The position numbers were made by a program, and so were the translations under genes. DNA of 64,000 nt from Paragorgia papillata. Lineage: Eukaryota > Cnidaria > Anthozoa > Scleralcyonacea > Coralliidae. The stretch's first letter is position 1. Every line of letters starts with the position of its first letter. The stretch is taken from positions 6,814,501 to 6,878,500 of the forward strand of contig JAWNZC010000351.1 of NCBI GenBank assembly GCA_035771165.1, in the 5' to 3' direction. Shown piece after piece: positions 38,695 to 50,100 of the stretch. Under the pieces are notes generated by a model. It saw nothing but the letters and a program-made list of their open reading frames with translations. It had not been told where the DNA came from and made no database searches.

Positions 38695-38890
38695 AGGGTC
38701 GATTACACGAGGCGAGTTGTTTGCATGAGCCCGACTACTTCGTGTCACGACATTCATTCCTCGGCTATAGGAAATTTGAGGCATTGTTATATAGGATTCG
38801 TTTACATCTAAACTAAACCAATTCTTCTTTGCAAATTTAGTTTATGTGACCACACTATGATTCTAATCAGACGAGCAGTCTGGTTAACCA
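38695..38890. repeat. MITE, GGCTGTTTACATGAG family, copy 3
   Basis: Contains TTTGCATGAGCCCGACT, GATTCGTTTACATCTAAAC and AATCAGACGAGC, in the same order as copy 2. Confidence 0.7.
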
Positions 38891-39210
38891 GCTCCAAAAT
38901 AGCTCCAAAATCATATATATGCTGCAATGTCTAGCACACATATGGGACCGCACTCGCCGCAGTGATTTATCCATGTTAATTGCTGGTATAAACTCAATTT
39001 TTACTAAACAAATAAACAAAATTAAACCAGAATGAACTGGTTGTTTTATCGCGAGGTTTGGGAACAATACTAATATATTGTTGGCAATACTAAAAAAAAA
39101 CTCAACAACTAGTCCATTAATCAATGAAATTATCCCCAGACCACATAAATTAACATTCCGACCTATTTTTACTTGTGATTCTATTTTGTAACCGACTCTT
39201 TATTTTATGG

Positions 39211-39420
39211 GCTGTTTACATGAGCTGGGCTAGCCCGGTTAGCTGGGCTCACGCGATTGATTAGGATCTCATTGTGCATTTGAAACTCGCGTAAACTAAA
39301 TGTGTACAAAGAATTGGTTTAGTTTAGATGTAAACGAACCCTAACGTTGATTAAAATCTCTTTTTGTGGCCGAGGAAAGAATTTCGTGACACGAGTCAGC
39401 CCGGTTAGTAAAGAAGGATG
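39211..39420. repeat. MITE, GGCTGTTTACATGAG family, copy 4
   Basis: The left end GGGCTGTTTACATGAGC is intact, and the interior TTGGTTTAGTTTAGATG and GAATTTCGTGACACGAG match copy 1 at 32210. The right terminal repeat appears lost after AGCCCGGTTAG. Confidence 0.8.
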
Positions 39421-39748
39421 ACAGTGCAGTGAGCCGTGACCTGACACATGCATGAGACAAACAATGCACTAGGCTTTTAAAAATATTGTTATAAACTAAA
39501 AAAATTTAATCAAAGTAGAAGTATATAAGTGCTCAATAAAGTAAATGGTTTGAACCTATCTATATAAGAGTATTATTAGTAACATGTTTGTGAGTAACCT
39601 ACGCTGCTAAGAATGTGGGCGACCGCGTGCAGTAGTCTTTTCAACGAATCTTTTACAGATATCAAAGAAATACAACGAAACGTTAGATCTTAATAAATAT
39701 TTTAAAAAATGCCACTGCTTCGTGTTTTATGCTGGGCTCTTATATTTA

Positions 39749-40060
39749 ACAAATAGATTCCATTTTGCCGTTGTCTGTTCAGTTATAGATGCACAGATGA
39801 CGTCACAACGTGGTAAGAACAAAAAAGTGGCCCACGAGACGCAGTCGAGTGGGTCACTGATGTTCTTACCACGTTGTGACGTCCTCTGTGCATCTATAAC
39901 TGAACAGACAACAAAAAAATGGAATCTATTTGTTTTATACAATACAAATTTAAAAGGTCTTTGTCGAAACTCGTGCCGGATTTTGGGGCATGAAGAAGGA
40001 AAAGGCAAGTCAGCTGACGTGATCTGACGTGACCATGTGTCTGTCCTCTAATAGATCATG
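39749..40060 (+). repeat. Hairpin MITE, GTGGTAAGAAC family, copy 2
   Basis: The hairpin 39749-39937 has the same arms as the copy at 26714-26878 but a longer loop (GGCCCACGAGACGCAGTCGA). The flank up to about 40060, including TCTGACGTGACC, also matches copy 1 in inverse orientation. Confidence 0.85.
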
Positions 40061-40246
40061 GCCAACAACCAATGAAAACACGCATAGCAACTAGGGTATT
40101 GTATAATCATCAATAGATTACGCTTTCCGCCTGGTCAATCTATACCAATTTTTTCTAGCTTTGATATCTGCTAAGAAGGAATGCGCTAAATTCCTCGTAA
40201 CATGTAAAACAATTTTTGCAGCTTATTCGAACAAATTTAGACTGAG

Positions 40247-40383
40247 ACAATAATAATAATAAATAATAACAATAATAATAATAATAATAATTAATAATAA
40301 CAATAATAATAATAATAACAATAACAATAATAATAATAAATAATAAATAAATAAATAATAAATAATAATAATAATAATAATAT
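40247..40383. repeat. (AAT)n-rich microsatellite
   Basis: Imperfect AAT/AAC/AAAT repeats over about 135 bases. Confidence 0.9.
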
Positions 40384-41269
40384 ACCTTGTAAGGCACATA
40401 TTAATAAATAAATAATGTACCTTCAAAGGCACAAATAAACAACCTAAATCTTGTCAACAACTGCATATATGTCATTACGTTTCGAATAACAAAAACTGTT
40501 ACGAAACGACGTGGCAATAAAAACTGGCACCTCAACGAATTTAGCCGTCCATATCCTATGGGTATAAGATAGGTCTTTATTAAAAAGATCAACTTTGGTA
40601 GGAATGAAGTTCTTGCTTACTTAAGCCAAGTTAGCATGATAACAATGTTTAGTTGTTATTTGAGCTGATTTGAGGTCGCAAAGCATTGTGGTTTAATGTA
40701 CCACCGCCATCTTTTTCGGTACCGTACAAATAATAGTCTGAGCACGCGCAGTAATCTTCATGCCCGAAACCTATATTCTCCTGTGCAATGTGTCTCGAAA
40801 TCTGAAAACAAATTAAAAATATAGAAATGGTAAAACAATATTAAAAAATAAATTGAATAATAAAACACTTTATTATATTATTTATTCTATTCGCCTCTAA
40901 CAAATCGTGATATTTTGCTCAATCTCATCCAATAATTGTTATTATTATACATTTTTTTCGAATCTTTGATTATAATTGGTCAGAAACTTGGTAAGAATTC
41001 TTGGTATCTGTACTTTTAGTTGTATTTGGCGCTGTAATTGTTTGATTCTGAGCCCAGAATGCTATTATCTGTAGTTTCTGGAGGTATTTAATTATCTGTA
41101 GGAAAAAAGACTCATCATGCATGTGCTGATGTAACGCCACTGACGAGCTGACAAACCGAAGAAAAGCGCGGGGAAAAAAGCAACTGTCTTTATTTTTTCA
41201 TTCTGAGGGAGTGATTCTCTTTATATTTTCAACTGAAATGTATAATAAAACAATTATTGAATTCGACTT

Positions 41270-41376
41270 TTTTGATATAAGAAATTATCAAGGTCTCAGA
41301 TCGCATTATCAGCCTCAGTCTTCGGCAGATAACACAGACTTCGACCTTGATAATTCTTGATTTCAAAAAAGTCTCA
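41270..41376. repeat. Hairpin element
   Basis: TTTTTTGATATAAGAA / TTCTTGATTTCAAAAAA outer arms with TTATCAAGGTC / GACCTTGATAA inside. Confidence 0.75.
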
Positions 41377-41574
41377 TCCAATAATTTAGTACTAAAAGTT
41401 TTCAACAAAATATATTATTTCCATCTATGATAGATATATTATGCTAATGCAGTCAAAACATCTGCCTTTGTAGTATAATAGTGAAGTAAACTGCTTAGTA
41501 ATTGGCACTACTGAGGTTATCACTATCGTAAGATCTAGATGTTCCTGACCACTGATCTCTAAAGTGATACTGGC

Positions 41575-41880
41575 GACCAGGAGCTCGTCTCTATCCACTT
41601 GTGGAGGTGAAAGCTATGTCAGCGATCCAGTAAAGCACCTTGTTATAAATTCATGTCCAACATATCCCCGGGTACTTTATACAGGCCTGACCCCAAACTC
41701 TAATCCTAGCCCCAAGCAAGGAATATACAATGACGCACCTGGTAATCATGCAGTTCATGCCAAGTATGAACCAATTCCTAGGTTTAAGTTAGTGATGGGG
41801 TCAGGCTTACATAAAGTACCTGAGTTATGTTGACCATGAATATATATAACCAGGTGCTTCACCGGATCTGAAATAGGCTT
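41575..41880. repeat. Fold-back element
   Basis: Inverted arms include GTACTTTATACAGGCCTGAC / GTCAGGCTTACATAAAGTAC and GATCCAGTAAAGCACCT / AGGTGCTTCACCGGATC. An 89-codon frame across it is a by-product. Confidence 0.75.
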
Positions 41881-41889
41881 CTCAAACTC

Positions 41890-42160
41890 GTTAATAATTC
41901 ATGAACCAAAAACAAAAGAAATTAATGTTTAATCAGTGCTTTGAAATCGGAGGAAAAGTACTAGTGTTTTGAAATAAGGAAAATTATATTACATTTCAGA
42001 GGTATATTCGGAGTTAGTTTGAGTTTGAGAAGTCAGTTCAAATACTCGACGTCGGACTTTACCGGGATTACAAAGCCCTCGTGCATTAAAAAGGCTCGCC
42101 TTTTCAAAAAGCACTCGGACTTTGAAATCCCAGTAAAGTCCTCCGTCTCGTATTTGAACT
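41890..42160 (+). repeat. Hairpin MITE with TTAATAATTCATGA end
   Basis: Starts GTTAATAATTCATGAACC. The inner palindrome 42028-42160 pairs GTTCAAATACTCGACG with CGTCTCGTATTTGAAC and GGACTTTACCGGGATT with AATCCCAGTAAAGTCC. Confidence 0.75.
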
Positions 42161-42299
42161 ATTACTTCACAACAACTAGCTCGTGGAAAGGTATTCGACA
42201 GTTATATACAGTAGTAGTAGTATTTTGTTGCATGCCAGTTAGTGCGGGTCAGCATTAGATAAAAGAGCAATGATAAGGTGGATCTGTTTCATCAGAGTG

Positions 42300-42874
42300 C
42301 AGGGCCTTTTTTAAGGATTTTCCAGTGGGGGACCATTCCCAAAAAGGGACTCTATCTAGGGGGAGGCATGCTCCCACGGAAATTTTTGAAATTTAGAGTC
42401 TCGGAAATGCCATTTCCTGCATTCTGAGGGGTGATTTTTAAGAACACTGAAGGTCATAAAATGTCATAAAAATTAGTTAAAATACAACACATTTCTGACT
42501 GTTTCGCTTTGTGTCCGAACTCATCAGCTTGTTCACTTTCAAATATAATATGGAAAATTTTGTGAGGAACTATAAAAAGATTTTTCGTCACCACATAATC
42601 TTATCAAAATAAACATAATCTTATCAAAATAAAAACTATTTAACTAATAAAAAGATTTATCTATACCTGTTTATCTATATCTATGGTAATAGCCTGAGTC
42701 CGAAATTTTCCTTTTATGTCTTTATTGCTTTATTCTTTCGGTACTTCAGCAAAAAGGAACTTTTCCTGGGGCAAAAAGAGACTTTTACTGGGGGACCCAA
42801 AATCAATTCGTGGGGGAGGGGGGGGGCTCAAGGAGGGACTGGGGGCCCCAGCTTGTATGTTAAAAAAGGCCCTG
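42300..42874. mobile_element. hAT-type MITE (575 bp)
   Basis: Terminal inverted repeats CAGGGCCTTTTTTAA / TTAAAAAAGGCCCTG. It is flanked by TCAGAGTG and TCAAAATG, an 8-bp target duplication with two mismatches, as expected for an old hAT insertion. It shares an internal segment (GAAATGCCATTTCCTGCATT) with the hAT element at 51714-52784 (GAAATGCAATTTCCAGCATT). It has no transposase. Confidence 0.75.
42495..42533 (-). ncRNA. Degenerate hammerhead-like motif inside the hAT MITE
   Basis: The minus strand has CUGAUGA, a 15-base segment with only about 3 pairs as stem II, then GAAAC-A-GUC. Stem I cannot be closed convincingly. It is reported as a relic only. Confidence 0.25.
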
Positions 42875-43232
42875 TCAAAATGTCAGATGAGGTATATATA
42901 TAGGCATATAAAAAGCCCTGTATGAGCGACTCAGTATTCCCTATCTTGAGTCGGCGTTGAGGTACTGTACAATTAAACAACCCAAAATTGACTTTCGAAT
43001 GATTGCAAATGAGCCATTTTCTATTGTTCGGACTGCAAGAATTATGGGTAAAAGCGGACAAACCTAAATAGTGACGTCATCACGACGGAGCGCTATTATA
43101 TAGCACAGATAGATATATCCAGGATATAAACAGGAAAAAAGTTAGTGTCATACACGACCTCCGAAAACATCAGCAGACTGTAAGCTATTTATAACCATTA
43201 GGCCATATTGGGCGCTCTCACACAGTAGCGGC

Positions 43233-43379
43233 CTCTCTCTCCTCCGCAGAGGTTCTTTTGGAGATTTCGGGGATCGTCGGAGATGTGTCGGAATCGCCTG
43301 CTCCAGCTGGCGATTCCGACACATCTCCGACGATCCCCGAAATCTCCGATATCCGAAAGAACCTCTGCGAAGGAGAGAG
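43233..43379. repeat. Near-perfect 147-bp palindrome
   Basis: Arms of about 70 bases, CTCTCTCTCCTCCGCAGAGG and complement, containing GGAGATTTCGGGGATCGTCG and CGGAGATGTGTCGGAATCGC, with a minimal loop at CTCCAGCTGG. Such a young, nearly loopless palindrome can form a cruciform. Confidence 0.9.
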
Positions 43380-43556
43380 TAGCGGTCAAGTCATAACCGT
43401 TCAGTTTAGAACGTAACAGTATAAGACTCCGCTTAGACAAATTTTCGTTATTATGAGCAATGGACGTACATGCAAGATATTGTGAAGAGATAAAGTTATA
43501 CGACATACAACAGTATCACCCTTTTCGACTGAACCTCCCACAAGCGTTGATCTATT

Positions 43557-43746
43557 ACAGTTGATTTCATATTACCTTACCCCCGTGTGTTGTTTCGGAA
43601 CTACGCTGCCAAGGCTGACAATTATCCAATAAAAATGGAGCTTTGATCCAAAGCTCGCAATGTCATTGGATAATTTGTCAACCTTGGCAACGTAGTTCGG
43701 AACGAACTTCGCAACACACGGGGTAAAGTAATATGAAATCAACTGT
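43557..43746. repeat. Hairpin element just past the C2 gene poly(A) signal
   Basis: Outer arms ACAGTTGATTTCATATTAC / GTAATATGAAATCAACTGT; inner GGAACTACGCTGCCAAGG / CCTTGGCAACGTAGTTCGG. Confidence 0.88.
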
Positions 43747-43886
43747 AAACCAGAACATGCATCGTAGCCTAATGGCAATGTCCAGTGTTTAAACCTAAAC
43801 GGACGTCTTAAGGTCGTTATCCGCAATACGTATAGATTATTCAAAAAAGTCTCAGAGATGGTTCATCGTGTTAAATCATTGTTAAC

Positions 43887-43892
43887 TTTATT
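43887..43892 (-). terminator. Candidate poly(A) signal of the tandem-C2 gene
   Basis: AATAAA on the minus strand, about 155 bases after the stop codon at 44047-44049. Confidence 0.5.
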
Positions 43893-44046
43893 TCTTGTAA
43901 GAGCACACCTATCGTAAAATCAAATCAATTACAAATAGTTACAATAAATAAAAATAATTGAGCACACGTACTATTTATACATTATGTTGCTATTATTCTG
44001 TACAATTTACGTAATCCGAACAAGTTCGATGATCGCCTTTCTATGA

Positions 44047-44121
44047 CTAGCGTAGTGGAGTTCCATTAACAAGAACCATCTTGGAAGAAGCTGCTGCCTG
44101 ACGACACGTCACTGTGTATAC
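44047..44121 (-). CDS. Tandem-C2 gene, exon G (last codons and stop)
   Basis: Starts after CTTTCCTTAG in phase 0, VYTVTCRQAAASSKM to GTPLR, TAG at 44047-44049. It is separated from exon F by a 6.4-kb intron full of fold-backs, so the link is by phase and by the poly(A) signal downstream. An alternative last exon near 46.4 kb cannot be excluded. Confidence 0.65.
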   Translation of the reverse strand, partial: VYTVTCRQAAASSKMVLVNGTPLR

Positions 44122-47100
44122 CTAAGGAAAGATGAATTTATATCACACAGAATATAATTACTTGCATTATAACATTTTTATTATATAAAATAGAGTGTTT
44201 TATTGATTTTTCCGCCACTAATAAAAGTGATAATCTCACATGTGCGATTATTTATGATAATCGCACATGTGACGATTATCGCTGAATCAGCATTATAGTT
44301 TAATGCAATTTTTGCAAGGCAATAGGACAATTTTTTTATATAATAAACAGAACAATACATGGATGCTTGGAAATATGAAATTAATTTCTCGTGTTGACCA
44401 GGATATGTCACTCGTTCGCTTCGCTCACTCGTGAGATATCCTGGTCAACACTCGAAATAAATTTCATATTTCCGCACATCCATGTATTATTCTCTATATA
44501 ATATTTTATTATTACACGAAAATTAAGTTTGTCTTATTTGAAAGAACACTTAAAATAATAGAGTAACATCTTTTGCAGTTTTTCGTTACCTTGCTTCGTT
44601 CTTGAGATATTTCAATTTGATATGTAAATGTCAAATGTTGTGACGTACGCGTGCACAATGACTTATCGGAAAAAGATATTTGTTATACAACTGCATTAAA
44701 AACTGTCCAATTAAATAACGCTAAAAATGAGTACAAATATACAGCGATATTTGGATAGTAGAAAACCGGTTTGACAGATTGCGGGCTCGTCAAAATACGT
44801 CACAACTCGTAAAAATATACAGCGATACTACACACCAAAACATCTAATAAGATATAAATATCTTTGATATTATAAAAGCAAACTTAATTTGAAGGAAGCG
44901 TGTGCGTGTGTTTCCCCCACAACACCAAACATGCAGGATTTCAAGTAGTTTCGTTTGATTATATCAAAGATGTATAACCTTCTCCGCTAAATCATTATGC
45001 ACGTGTTCGTCACAACATTACATATCAAACAAACTGAAATATCTCAAGAACGAAGCAAGGAAACAAAAACTGCAACATATGTTACTCTATGATTTTAAGT
45101 GTTCTTTCAAATAAGACAAACTTAATTTTCGTTTCATGTGCACTTAAAGTGTTTATGTAACGAAAATTAAGTTTGTCTTATTTGAAAGTACTTTTGTAAC
45201 ATCTTTTGCTGTTTTTTGTTTCCTTGCTTGGTTGTTGACATATTTCAGTTTGTTTTATGTGTGAAACTAACCAGTGACATCACAACGTGCATAATGACTT
45301 AATGGAAAAGGTTATATATTTTTCCTATTACTAAACGGAATCAGTTGAAAATGTTGTAAGGGAGAAACACACACATAATTGCTTCGAAGTGATTCCGTTT
45401 GATAATAGCAAAGATATATAACCTTTCCCAGTAAGTCATTATGCACGTTGTGATGTCACTGGTTAGTTTCACGTATAAAATGAACTGAAATATCTCAAAA
45501 ACGAAGCAAGGAAACAAAAAACTGCAAAAGATGTTACTTTGTCATTTCAATAGTATTTTCAAATAAGACAAGCTTAATTTTCGTTTCATAAGCACTTTAA
45601 GAAAGATCATTGACTAAATCAGCCGTTTGGAGTCTAGTTAGTAGTGCAACAGAAAGAAAAAAGAAAGAAGGAGAAAAGAATGGATAAAAAAAAGGGAGGG
45701 AGTGGATTGAAGGAAAGAATGAAATAGAAGGGAGAGTGATACGTAGGAAAAGAGGCGGGTAGAAAACGAGGATGTGGGGTCATCACCCACCTATACTAAG
45801 AAGGCTTCTGATTGGTTTAGATAACCTAACGCAACACACGATCGAGAATCGCATAGAAAATTGGCCACTTTCATGGGGCAGTTCGCAGGCCACGTGCGTG
45901 CTGGCTAAAGTGAGTTGTCGGCCGAGCAGCTTGATGAAATTAAATTTACTAAATTCTAAACACAGCACACACGCAAAACAAGAACAAGTGAACTGTCCAT
46001 ATATAGCCAAAAACAAAATCAAGACAAAGAAAAAATCAATAGTTGAGATATTTATTTTATTTTACATAAGTATCTCCATAGTTGATTGGGTTTGTTTTAT
46101 GTCACCTCTTCACTTCCTCGGTCGTCAAGAACACTTTCCACGACTGATTCGAACTTTAAAATCCATTTTAAAGGTCAATTGGGTACACACATCTGCCAAA
46201 AAAAACAACCCGACTTCTTTTGGGGGTAGTAAACGATCAACAAACAACAGATATTAGTCATTTAACATAGAAGTTTACGATACTAGATCGCACCTTGTTC
46301 TTCGTCTAATTTTTCCGCCATATTTGATTTCAAGTCAGCAAATGCTTGATATCCTACAATATCCCTAGTATCCTCTTCAATGGATCCATTATTTTCCTTT
46401 ATCTTCACTAATTTTAACGTATGAACCCTGATTCATCTCGCGCCAGCCTCGCTTGGTCTCGCGTGTATTGACGTTTACACGCAACATATTTGTTCTACGC
46501 ATGCGTAGCTAATCCAGGTCAACCTGGATTAGATCCCAGTCGACAGCCGCAATTTCCGATCGTGCCTTCCTCTAACCCTAATCAGTAAGGAGCATGGGAA
46601 CGAATTGATAATCGACAATGTGATTGGTTACTTATAGCCAATCAGAGAACTCGTTCATATTAGGTAGGTCTTTACTGGGGATGTGGGAGGACGAAAAAAG
46701 CAATTGGTAAGAAATGGGGCAGAGTCAAGAAAGATGGAAAAATATGATATAAAGGGGGGGAAAAGGAAATTAGGAGAAAAAAAAGAAGTGCGATATAACA
46801 AATACTAGACAATCTTACAGTAAGTGATGAAATAAACACAAAAAGAAGAAAATGGTAGAAAGGGGAAAACAAAAAAAAAAAGAAAGAGAAAGTCGAGTAA
46901 CTGAAACCACAGAATCAAGAAAAAAGAAACAAACATGCATGTTGATAAAGAAAGGAGTTCTCAGAGTTTTTTTCTCAGTTACGACAGCCATAGGCGTACC
47001 TGACCAGTTACGTTGAGGGGGAGGGGGGAGCGAAGGGGACAAAACATTTTTGCCCGAAAAATATATTAAAACAGTTCAAAATATAATTTCTCATGGATAT

Positions 47101-47130
47101 TTAACAGCAATATTACCCAAATTTACAAAT

Positions 47131-47163
<33 letters not shown>

Positions 47164-50100
47164 ACAACAGTTTGTACAGCAAAACATACGAAAAAACTTT
47201 AAAGTGCTTATGAAATGAAATTTTCGCTAATTTCTTTATTTCATAATAGAAAAATTTAGAAATCGCTGATATTGCTACATATATATGCTCACTTTGTTTT
47301 TACGTGTTTATTTTTATATTTAAACTTGCCAAACCGTAGCATTTCTTAAGTCGAAATGTCAACAAGGACTGAGACGAGTAACAATACCTGTGACGTCACA
47401 AGGTGGATCAAGACTAAACAAATTTATGATAATGATCCACCGTGTGAGGTCGAATAGTTCTTGTGGCCGCGTTATTGTGTTGACGTTTCACGGCAGTAGA
47501 TGACCCCCCCCCCCCCCCATCCAGCATACAAAGGGATGCCGACGAACGCGTGTAGACCGAAATGACAGTGGGTTACGTCATCCTCCTCGCGCTCCTTTGG
47601 GACATCATAACCCTAACTTTTTTTCCCAACCCTCTAACCCTAGTTGTTACTCAGTTGTGTTGTTTATTACAAAATAGACGTTCTTTACAAGAAACTAAAC
47701 ATAAATTAGTGGACACATGATATATATTTTTTATCTTAAACCTTGTTTAGAGGAATATAGAGAGTTTTGAACAGTCCAAAGGACTGAATCGCCTGAGATA
47801 AATACTGTGACGTAGCTCGAATATTATTTGAATAAGTTTTGAATATTATATTACTTAGAACCTAAATAATTAAACAGTTTTTTACACGTTTGGTGGGCAA
47901 TAACTGTTCACAATTTTGGAGAGTTATCGTTTACTTAGGCCTAGTTTGTAGAATCAGTGTGGGGAACCATCAGAAAAACGTACGATACAAGCGTTGAAAA
48001 GTTTGTGAATATTTTGACACAAAAAACGCTTAGCAACGAACACTTAGAACTTAAATATTCAGACTGATATTTGCATAAGCCACGTGTAGAACTAATATTT
48101 GAACTGATATTAGCCATGTGTAGAAATGTCATTAGGAGATCATTTGAGGGTCATTAGCAATTAGGGCAGGGCAAATTAAGGGGATTAGAGACCAAAAGAG
48201 CACGTTTATATGTATAAATTTAAACCAAAGCCTATATGTCCCATTGTTTCATTCGCTAATGACCCTCTAATGATCTCCTAATGACATTTCTACACATGGC
48301 TTATGCAAATATCAGTCTGAATATTTAAGTTCTAAGTGTTCGTTGCTAAGTGTTTGTGTGAAAATATTCACAAACTTTTCAACGCTTGTATCGCACATTT
48401 TTCTCATGATTCCCCACACTAATTCTACAAACTAATATTTGAACTGATATTAGCCATGTGTAGAAATGTCATTAGGAGATCATTTGAGGGTCATTAGCGA
48501 ATGAAACAATGGGACATGTTGGGACAGGGCAATTAAGGGGATTAGAGACCAAAACAGCATGTGTATTTTGCATAAGACAGAATTCACAGCAACCAGTTTA
48601 AAATATTTATTTAGGCTTTGGTTTAAACTTATACACGTCAATAAAATAAATTACAGTTACATACAAATAGTTACACTGATCAGTTTAAAACGTTTTTAAT
48701 AAGGTCGGCTTCTGTTATTGAATCTAGTAGGCATTCTCACTTTATAAGGCACTTTATAAGGATTTTGAGGGTCGTTCCTGGGGCGCAGTGTGATGTATAA
48801 GGAGTCTTCGTTTTGACTATTATTGTCTTCTGTTTCATGTGAGCTTTCTTCTCCATGCGAGTCTTCGTTGTCTGAGTCGTTTTCACCAAGATCACTTTCA
48901 TCTGTGTCAGAAGTAATATTTAAAACACGAGCAGGAGTGTTTTATCAGATTTAAAACCACGAGGGCGCAGCCCTAGTGTTTTAGATCTGATAAAACACGT
49001 GATGCGAGTGTTTTGAATGGCTTCAAAAACGATTCGTTATTGGATGTTATGTTCATTAGTATTCTTTATATAAAATTGTATGTTCATTAGTATTCTTTAT
49101 ATAAAGTTTTATCAGGTATAAAACCACGGACATGGTACTGATTTCCTTTGTGTTTTCCTCATGAATTATAATGAGTTTTTGAATCAACAGTTAACCATTT
49201 TTGCAAAGGTTTCGGCTTTGGGTATTCAACAGTCGGAGGAGGAGTTAGAAAATATGGTTTAGGTATGCTAAGGTTTAGACGGAGAATCCAACGGAAGGTG
49301 TTCAGCTTGCTGGGGTTCAGCTTGCTGTGTAAGTTTAAACCAAAGCCTAAATAAATCATTTTAAACTGATTGCTGTGAATTCTGTCTTATGCAAAATACA
49401 CGTGCTCTTTTTGGTCTCTAATCCCTTTAATTGCCCGTGCCCCAACATGTCCCATTGTTTCATTCGCTAATGACCCTTTAATGATCTCCTAATGACATTT
49501 CTACACATGGCTTATTCATGAATATTTCATGCTTAGTCTGAATATTTAAGTTCTAAGTGTTCGTTGCTAAGCGTTTTTTGTGTCAAAATATTCACAAACT
49601 TTTCAACGCTTGTATCGTACGTTTTTCTGATGATTCCCCACACTGATTCTACAAACTAGGCCTAAGTAAACGATAACTCTCCAAAATTGTGAACACTTAT
49701 TTCCCACCAAACGTGTAAAAGACTGTTTAATTATTTAGGTTCTAAGTAATATAATATTCAAAGCTTATTCAAATAATATTCGAGCTACGCCACATTATTT
49801 ATCTCAGGCGATTCAGTCCTTTGGACTGTTCAAAACTCTCTATATTCCTCCAAACAAGGTTTAAGATAAAAAATATATATTGTGTCCACTAATTTATGTT
49901 TAGTTCCTTGTAAAGAACGTCTATTTTGTAATAAACAACACAACTGAGTAACAACTAGGGTTAGGGGGTTGGGGAAAAAAGTTAGGGTTATGATGTCCCA
50001 AAGGAGCACGAGGAGGATGACGTAACCCGCTGAGGCGGCATCCCTTTGTATGCTGGATGGGAGAGGGGGGTCATCTACTCACGGCCTATAGCCATCAACT

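Noticed and set aside
39650..39700. Hammerhead (string ACGAAACGTTAGATC)
   Set aside because: No CUGANGA core at the expected distance and no stem II; probably a decayed relative of the Penelope-like tail.
41564..41833. 89-codon frame as a gene
   Set aside because: It spans both arms of a fold-back element and has no recognisable protein features.
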